From: an uncultured Prevotella sp.
GTDB lineage: Bacteria > Bacteroidota > Bacteroidia > Bacteroidales > Bacteroidaceae
Assembly: GCA_937892695.1 (NCBI GenBank)
Contig: CALBJK010000067.1
Coordinates: 1-9,071 of the forward strand
Direction: 5' to 3'
Length of the DNA stretch: 9,071 nucleotides
In this document: one piece after another, positions 5,458 through 9,071 of the stretch
Layout: the number at the start of each line of letters is the position of its first letter
Position numbering within the stretch: position 1 is the first letter of the stretch
Made by a program: the position numbers and the translations under genes
The notes under the pieces: generated by a model
The model's database searches: none
Told to the model about the DNA's origin: nothing
The model's input: only the letters and a program-made list of their open reading frames with translations

Positions 5458-7920
5458 ATGAATATTTCTTTTAAATGGCTTAAAGAATATGTCGATTTCG
5501 ACCTTACGCCCCAGCAGACAGCTGACGCACTTACTTCCTGCGGACTTGAAGTTGACTCTATAGAAGAAGTCCAAAGTATAAAAGGTGGCTTGAAGGGTCT
5601 GTATGTAGGAAAGGTATTGACGTGTGAGGCACATCCTAATTCCGATCATCTTCATATTACAACAGTTGATCTTGGTCACGACACTCCTCAGCAAATTGTC
5701 TGTGGCGCTCCCAATGTCGCAGCAGGTCAGAAAGTTATCGTTGCCGATTTAGGGTGTACGCTTTACGACGGCGACAAGGAATTCGTAATAAAGAAATCAA
5801 GACTTCGCGGTGTTGATAGTTACGGAATGCTTTGTGCCGAGGATGAAATAGGAGTAGGAACGAGTCATGATGGTATAATTGTGCTCCCTGAAGATGCTCC
5901 AGTCGGTCAGCCTGCATCCGAATATTACCACCTCGAAAGTGACTGGCTTATAGAGATTGACATAACGGCCAACCGAGCCGATGCCCTCAGCCATTGGGGA
6001 GTAGCTCGAGATTTGTATGCTTGGCTTGTTCGTAACGGGCATAAAACATCATTACATCGTCCTGACTGTAGCGCATTCGTTGTGGATAACAACAATCTCC
6101 CTATTGATGTTGAAATTGAAAATCCTGAGGCATGTCATCGTTATGCTTGCGTAAGCATTACAGGGTGTGACGTTAAGGAAAGTCCAGAGTGGCTTCAAGA
6201 AAAATTACGTGTGATAGGTTTGCGTCCTGTTAATAATATAGTAGACATTACAAATTATGTAATGATGGCATATGGTCAGCCTATGCATTGCTTTGACGCA
6301 GATATGGTAAAAGGACGCAAAATCGTTGTCCGTACTCAGCCTGAAGGGACAAAGTTTGTTACGCTTGATGGCGAAGAGCGTACATTAGGTGAACATGATC
6401 TTAGCATTTGCAATGCAGAAGAGCCGATGTGCATAGCAGGAATATTCGGTGGAAAGGGCAGCGGAACTTACGATACTACAAGGAATGTTGTTCTGGAAAG
6501 TGCATATTTTCATCCTACATGGATACGCAAGAGTGCACGTCGTCATGGTCTGAGCACAGATGCAAGTTATCGTTTCGAACGTGGCGTTGATCCTAATGGC
6601 ATTATTTACGCCTTGAAGCAAGCAGCTATAATGTGTTGCGAACTTGCAGGTGGAAAGGTTAGCATGGAAATAAAGGATGTTTATCCGACAAAGATGAGCA
6701 ACTTCAATGTTAACCTTGATTATGCTTACGTTGATACTCTTATAGGCAAAAAAATAGGTCATGACATGATTAAGAGTATTGTCACAAGTCTTGACATGAA
6801 AATTGATGACGAAACAGAGAGTGGGCTGCAGCTGACTGTTCCGGCTTACCGTGTTGATGTTCAGCGTCCATGCGATGTCGTTGAGGACATACTGCGTATC
6901 TACGGATACAATAATGTGGAAATACCGACCCAATTGAAGAGTTCGCTGACTAATCTCGGCGATGAAGATCGCAACTATCATCTGCAAAGCATTATTGGTG
7001 AGCAACTTGTCGGTTGTGGCTTCAACGAAATAATGAACAATTCGCTGACTAAAATGTCCTACTATACAGGATTGAATAAATACACCGAGGAAACTACTGT
7101 AAAAGTGATGAATCCTCTCAGTTCTGACCTTGGAGTAATGCGTCAGACTTTATTGTTCGGGGGACTTGAAAGCCTGTGCCGTAATATCAATCACAAGAAT
7201 CCCGATTTACGTTTCTTTGAATTCGGCAATTGCTATCACTATTCTCCAGAGAAGAAAAATTCAGAAGACCCTATAAAGGCTTATACAGAAGAAATGCATC
7301 TCGGACTGTGGCTTACAGGTAAGCGTGTACAGGGTTCTTGGGCACATCCCGACGAACCGTCTTCATTCTATGAGCTTAAAGCATACGTTCAGAATATCTT
7401 CAACCGACTTGGTGTAAAGTCTGGCATCGTACTTATCCGAAAGAGTGAAAACAATATCTTTTCAAAGGCTCTCTCCTTTGAAGAGCGTAATGGTAAGGTC
7501 TTGGCCGAATTTGGTATCGTAAGTCAGAAAATGCTAAAACTTACAGACATAGACAATGAAGTTTTCTTTGCCGATATAAATTGGGACAATGTGCTGAAAT
7601 CTGTTCGTAAGAACATTGTACTCTACCAAGACATAAGCCGTTTCCCGGCTGTAAGTCGTGATCTTGCTTTACTTTTGGATAAGAATGTCGAATTTGAACA
7701 GGTAGAGGAAATCGCTCGTCAAACCGAGAAGAAATTTCTCAAGCGTGTCGAGTTGTTCGACGTGTACGAAGGCAAGAATTTGCCTGAAGGTAAAAAGAGC
7801 TACGCAGTCAACTTTATACTTCAAGACGACAGCAAGACGCTTAATGACAAGCAGATTGAGACGCTAATGCAAAAGCTTATCGCAAACTTAAAATCGAAGC
7901 TGGGCGCAGAGTTGAGATAA
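5458..7920 (+). CDS. pheT: Phenylalanine--tRNA ligase beta subunit
   Basis: The large subunit of the alpha2-beta2 phenylalanyl-tRNA synthetase, which charges tRNA-Phe in the cytoplasm; the beta chain binds tRNA and edits mischarged Tyr-tRNA-Phe. The 820 residues are normal for Bacteroidales. Domains run in the expected order: N-terminal segment MNISFKWLKEYV, an OB-fold tRNA-binding domain at about 48-155 (YVGKVLTCEAHPNSDHLH), the B3/B4 editing domain at about 221-385 including GLSTDASYRFERG (Arg372-Arg375), the B5 domain at about 405-480 ending in the acidic DVVEDILRIYGY (473-484), a catalytic-like core, and a ferredoxin-fold anticodon-binding domain at about 727-819 (SRFPAVSRDLALLLD). The start is preceded by A/T-rich sequence and lies just after a good promoter. 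The partner pheS is not in the window, so the two subunits are encoded apart here. yebC follows after 163 bp on the same strand. Confidence 0.97.
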   Translation: MNISFKWLKEYVDFDLTPQQTADALTSCGLEVDSIEEVQSIKGGLKGLYVGKVLTCEAHPNSDHLHITTVDLGHDTPQQIVCGAPNVAAGQKVIVADLGCTLYDGDKEFVIKKSRLRGVDSYGMLCAEDEIGVGTSHDGIIVLPEDAPVGQPASEYYHLESDWLIEIDITANRADALSHWGVARDLYAWLVRNGHKTSLHRPDCSAFVVDNNNLPIDVEIENPEACHRYACVSITGCDVKESPEWLQEKLRVIGLRPVNNIVDITNYVMMAYGQPMHCFDADMVKGRKIVVRTQPEGTKFVTLDGEERTLGEHDLSICNAEEPMCIAGIFGGKGSGTYDTTRNVVLESAYFHPTWIRKSARRHGLSTDASYRFERGVDPNGIIYALKQAAIMCCELAGGKVSMEIKDVYPTKMSNFNVNLDYAYVDTLIGKKIGHDMIKSIVTSLDMKIDDETESGLQLTVPAYRVDVQRPCDVVEDILRIYGYNNVEIPTQLKSSLTNLGDEDRNYHLQSIIGEQLVGCGFNEIMNNSLTKMSYYTGLNKYTEETTVKVMNPLSSDLGVMRQTLLFGGLESLCRNINHKNPDLRFFEFGNCYHYSPEKKNSEDPIKAYTEEMHLGLWLTGKRVQGSWAHPDEPSSFYELKAYVQNIFNRLGVKSGIVLIRKSENNIFSKALSFEERNGKVLAEFGIVSQKMLKLTDIDNEVFFADINWDNVLKSVRKNIVLYQDISRFPAVSRDLALLLDKNVEFEQVEEIARQTEKKFLKRVELFDVYEGKNLPEGKKSYAVNFILQDDSKTLNDKQIETLMQKLIANLKSKLGAELR

Positions 7921-7926
7921 AGTGAT

Positions 7927-8033
7927 AACCCTTGATTGCCGCTTTATGTAAGAGGTTTTGCGCCATTGTAGAGCGGTTGCAATATAGGTAACAATTAGCA
8001 AGCGGTAAGAAAGTCATTCAATATCAAAGGGTT
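7927..8033 (+). other. Structured region between pheT and yebC (nested inverted repeats)
   Basis: The outer arms AACCCTTGAT (7927-7936) and ATCAAAGGGTT (8023-8033) are complementary with one bulged A. Just inside, TGCCGCTT (7937-7944) pairs with AAGCGGTA (8000-8007) with one G-U. Further in, TTGC/GCAA (7958-7961/7998-8001) and ATTGT/ACAAT (7965-7969/7991-7995) can pair, overlapping the previous helix by two bases. Together they could fold the leader of yebC, or the tail of pheT, into one long irregular hairpin. There is no U-run after it, so it does not look like an intrinsic terminator. I found no clear promoter between pheT and yebC. Confidence 0.35.
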
Positions 8034-8083
8034 TCCAAGTAAAAACAATAAAACAACAAATAATATTAAACATTTATTCCATT

Positions 8084-8821
8084 ATGGGAAGAGCATTTGA
8101 ATATCGTAAAGCTACGAAACTGAAACGATGGGGACACATGGCAAAAGCCTTTACACGTTTGGGTAAACAAATAGCTATTGCAGTAAAGGCAGGTGGTCCA
8201 GAGCCGGAGAACAATCCCGGACTGCGTTCAATCATCGCTACATGCAAGCGTGAGAACATGCCTAAGGATAACATTGAGCGTGCTATCAAGAACGCTTTAG
8301 GCAAGGATCAAAGCGACTATAAAGAAGTGACTTACGAAGGATATGGACCCCATGGCATTGCTGTTTTTGTAGATACTCTTACTGACAATACCACACGTAC
8401 CGTTGCTGACGTAAGGTCGGTGTTTAACAAATTCAATGGAACTTTAGGTACAACTGGTTCACTTTCCTATCTTTTCGATCACAAATGTGTATTTACGTTT
8501 AAGAAGAAGGCGGATACCAATATGGACGACCTTGTTCTTGAGCTGATAGATTTCAATGTTGAAGATGAATACGACGAGGATCCAGAAGAAGGGACAATAA
8601 CCATCTACGGCGATCCCAAGAGTTATGCCCAGATACAGAAGTTTCTTGAAGAACAAGGCTTTGAAGACATTGGAGGCGAATTCACTTACATTCCGAACGA
8701 CTTGAAGGATCTTTCTGGTGATGCCCGTGCTACCATTGACAAAATGGTAGAACGTCTCGAAGAGTTTGATGATGTACAGAATGTGTACACGAACATGAAG
8801 CCAGAAGAAAGCGCAGAATAA
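8084..8821 (+). CDS. yebC: YebC/PmpR family protein
   Basis: A 245-residue cytoplasmic protein of the YebC/PmpR (TACO1-like) family. Members were long annotated as DNA-binding regulators; more recent work shows bacterial and mitochondrial members acting on ribosomes to ease stalling at proline-rich stretches. Visible family motifs are the basic N-terminus MGRAFEYRKATKLKRWGHMA, a form usual in Bacteroidetes in place of the common AGHSKW start; NNPGLRS and NMPKDNIERAIKNA (residues 43-71); YEGYGPHG (84-91); DNTTRTVADVRSVF (101-114); GSLSYLF (125-131); an acidic stretch DEYDEDPEEG (161-170); and the C-terminal DDVQNVYTNM (229-238). The length is normal and no key motif is missing. A/T-rich sequence precedes the start and no Shine-Dalgarno site is seen. 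It lies behind pheT, perhaps on the same transcript, and a strong terminator follows 14 bp after the stop. Whether this copy acts in translation or transcription cannot be told from sequence. Confidence 0.95.
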   Translation: MGRAFEYRKATKLKRWGHMAKAFTRLGKQIAIAVKAGGPEPENNPGLRSIIATCKRENMPKDNIERAIKNALGKDQSDYKEVTYEGYGPHGIAVFVDTLTDNTTRTVADVRSVFNKFNGTLGTTGSLSYLFDHKCVFTFKKKADTNMDDLVLELIDFNVEDEYDEDPEEGTITIYGDPKSYAQIQKFLEEQGFEDIGGEFTYIPNDLKDLSGDARATIDKMVERLEEFDDVQNVYTNMKPEESAE

Positions 8822-8835
8822 ATAACTAAAAAATT

Positions 8836-8877
8836 GGGGATGTCCTTTCTGTCAGACGGAAAGGATATTCCTTTTTT
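8836..8877. terminator. Strong intrinsic terminator after yebC, probably bidirectional
   Basis: Bases 8836-8852 pair with 8856-8872 around a CAG loop: GTCCTTTC against GAAAGGAT forms the core, with G-U pairs near each end. TTTTTT follows at 8872-8877. On the other strand the same stem is followed by the complement of AAAAAA (8828-8833), again a U-run. It should end the pheT-yebC transcript and could also end a leftward transcript from the right edge. Confidence 0.85.
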
Positions 8878-8914
8878 GGTAACTATTCAGCGGTATCATT
8901 TCTTGTACTTTTTC

Positions 8915-9070
8915 CTAAGGAATCATCCTTGGAAATCGAATGAGAAATTGTTGAAAATCAGGCAATAAGTACTCCGTAGTTTTGGCCATCTCAAATATTT
9001 TTCGTACCTTCATACCTATGAAATCTCCATGAGATAAAAAATCACGCCGAAGCGAATGTAAATTGGTAAT
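8915..9070 (-). CDS. Possible 3' end of an unidentified convergent gene (partial)
   Basis: On the minus strand a frame is open from the right edge of the window for 51 codons and stops with TAG at 8917-8915. The residues look protein-like, with mixed charge and hydrophobicity: RRDFLSHGDFIGMKV, then KIFEMAKTTEYLLPDFQQFL, ending RFPRMIP. It could be the C-terminus of a leftward gene running into the window, or a 32-residue frame from an internal ATG at 9013. I do not recognise the family. The bidirectional terminator at 8836-8877 lies about 40 bp beyond the stop, as expected for a convergent gene. No plus-strand frame is open here. An open frame of this length by chance is not rare, so the call is tentative. 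Confidence 0.35.
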   Translation of the reverse strand: MTNLHSLRRDFLSHGDFIGMKVRKIFEMAKTTEYLLPDFQQFLIRFPRMIP

Positions 9071-9071
9071 A

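Noticed and set aside
6385..7005. A 206-codon open frame on the minus strand inside pheT
   Set aside because: It is the reverse of the editing and B5 regions of pheT, has no protein-like pattern and no promoter.
8911..8935. Hairpin TTTCC(T)AAGGA / TCCTTGGAAA as a second terminator
   Set aside because: The stem is good, but no U-run follows on either strand, and it lies inside the possible convergent reading frame.
42..8977. ACGGAGTA near 42-49 and its reverse complement near 8970-8977 as ends of a mobile element
   Set aside because: An 8-base match over 9 kb is expected by chance, and the genes between are housekeeping genes with no transposase.
9023..9054. Short hairpins ATCTC/GAGAT and CGC/GCG with an A-run between, as a minus-strand terminator
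   Set aside because: The stems are only 5 and 3 bp, and the minus-strand frame runs through them without a stop.

Overview
The window looks like a chromosomal stretch from an anaerobic member of the Bacteroidales, most like Prevotella or a relative. The reasons are two promoters of the Bacteroidetes type (TTTG, 19-20 bp, TAnnTTTG), A/T-rich sequence rather than Shine-Dalgarno sites before the main starts, a single-chain pyruvate:ferredoxin oxidoreductase, a YebC protein with the N-terminus MGRAFEYRKA typical of that phylum, and an AAA ATPase of a kind common there. The genus is an inference.

Layout, left to right. Positions 1-289 are a leader region with a good promoter. It drives an AAA ATPase with a C-terminal winged helix (290-1477). 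Only 40 bp later comes nifJ (1518-5105), the 1195-residue pyruvate:ferredoxin oxidoreductase. A gene-poor gap follows (5106-5457). It holds nested hairpins, a possible 40-codon reading frame with an unusual Shine-Dalgarno sequence, an imperfect direct repeat, and the promoter of pheT. Then come pheT (5458-7920), a 163-bp gap with a long nested inverted repeat, and yebC (8084-8821). A strong hairpin terminator at 8836-8877 closes the rightward genes. Right of it, a reading frame on the minus strand (8915-9070) enters from the window edge and may be the tail of a convergent gene.

How the genes fit together. nifJ is central anaerobic carbon and electron metabolism: pyruvate to acetyl-CoA, CO2 and reduced ferredoxin. 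pheT is the large subunit of phenylalanyl-tRNA synthetase; its partner pheS is not in the window. yebC follows on the same strand, and recent work places this family in relief of ribosome stalling, so pheT and yebC may be a small translation group. The ATPase has no evident functional link to its neighbours.

Most of the window is ordinary housekeeping sequence. I do not see a clear new multi-gene system. The best leads are a Walker B glutamate-to-glutamine change in the ATPase, the structured gap after nifJ, the structured leader before yebC, and the unidentified convergent frame at the right edge.
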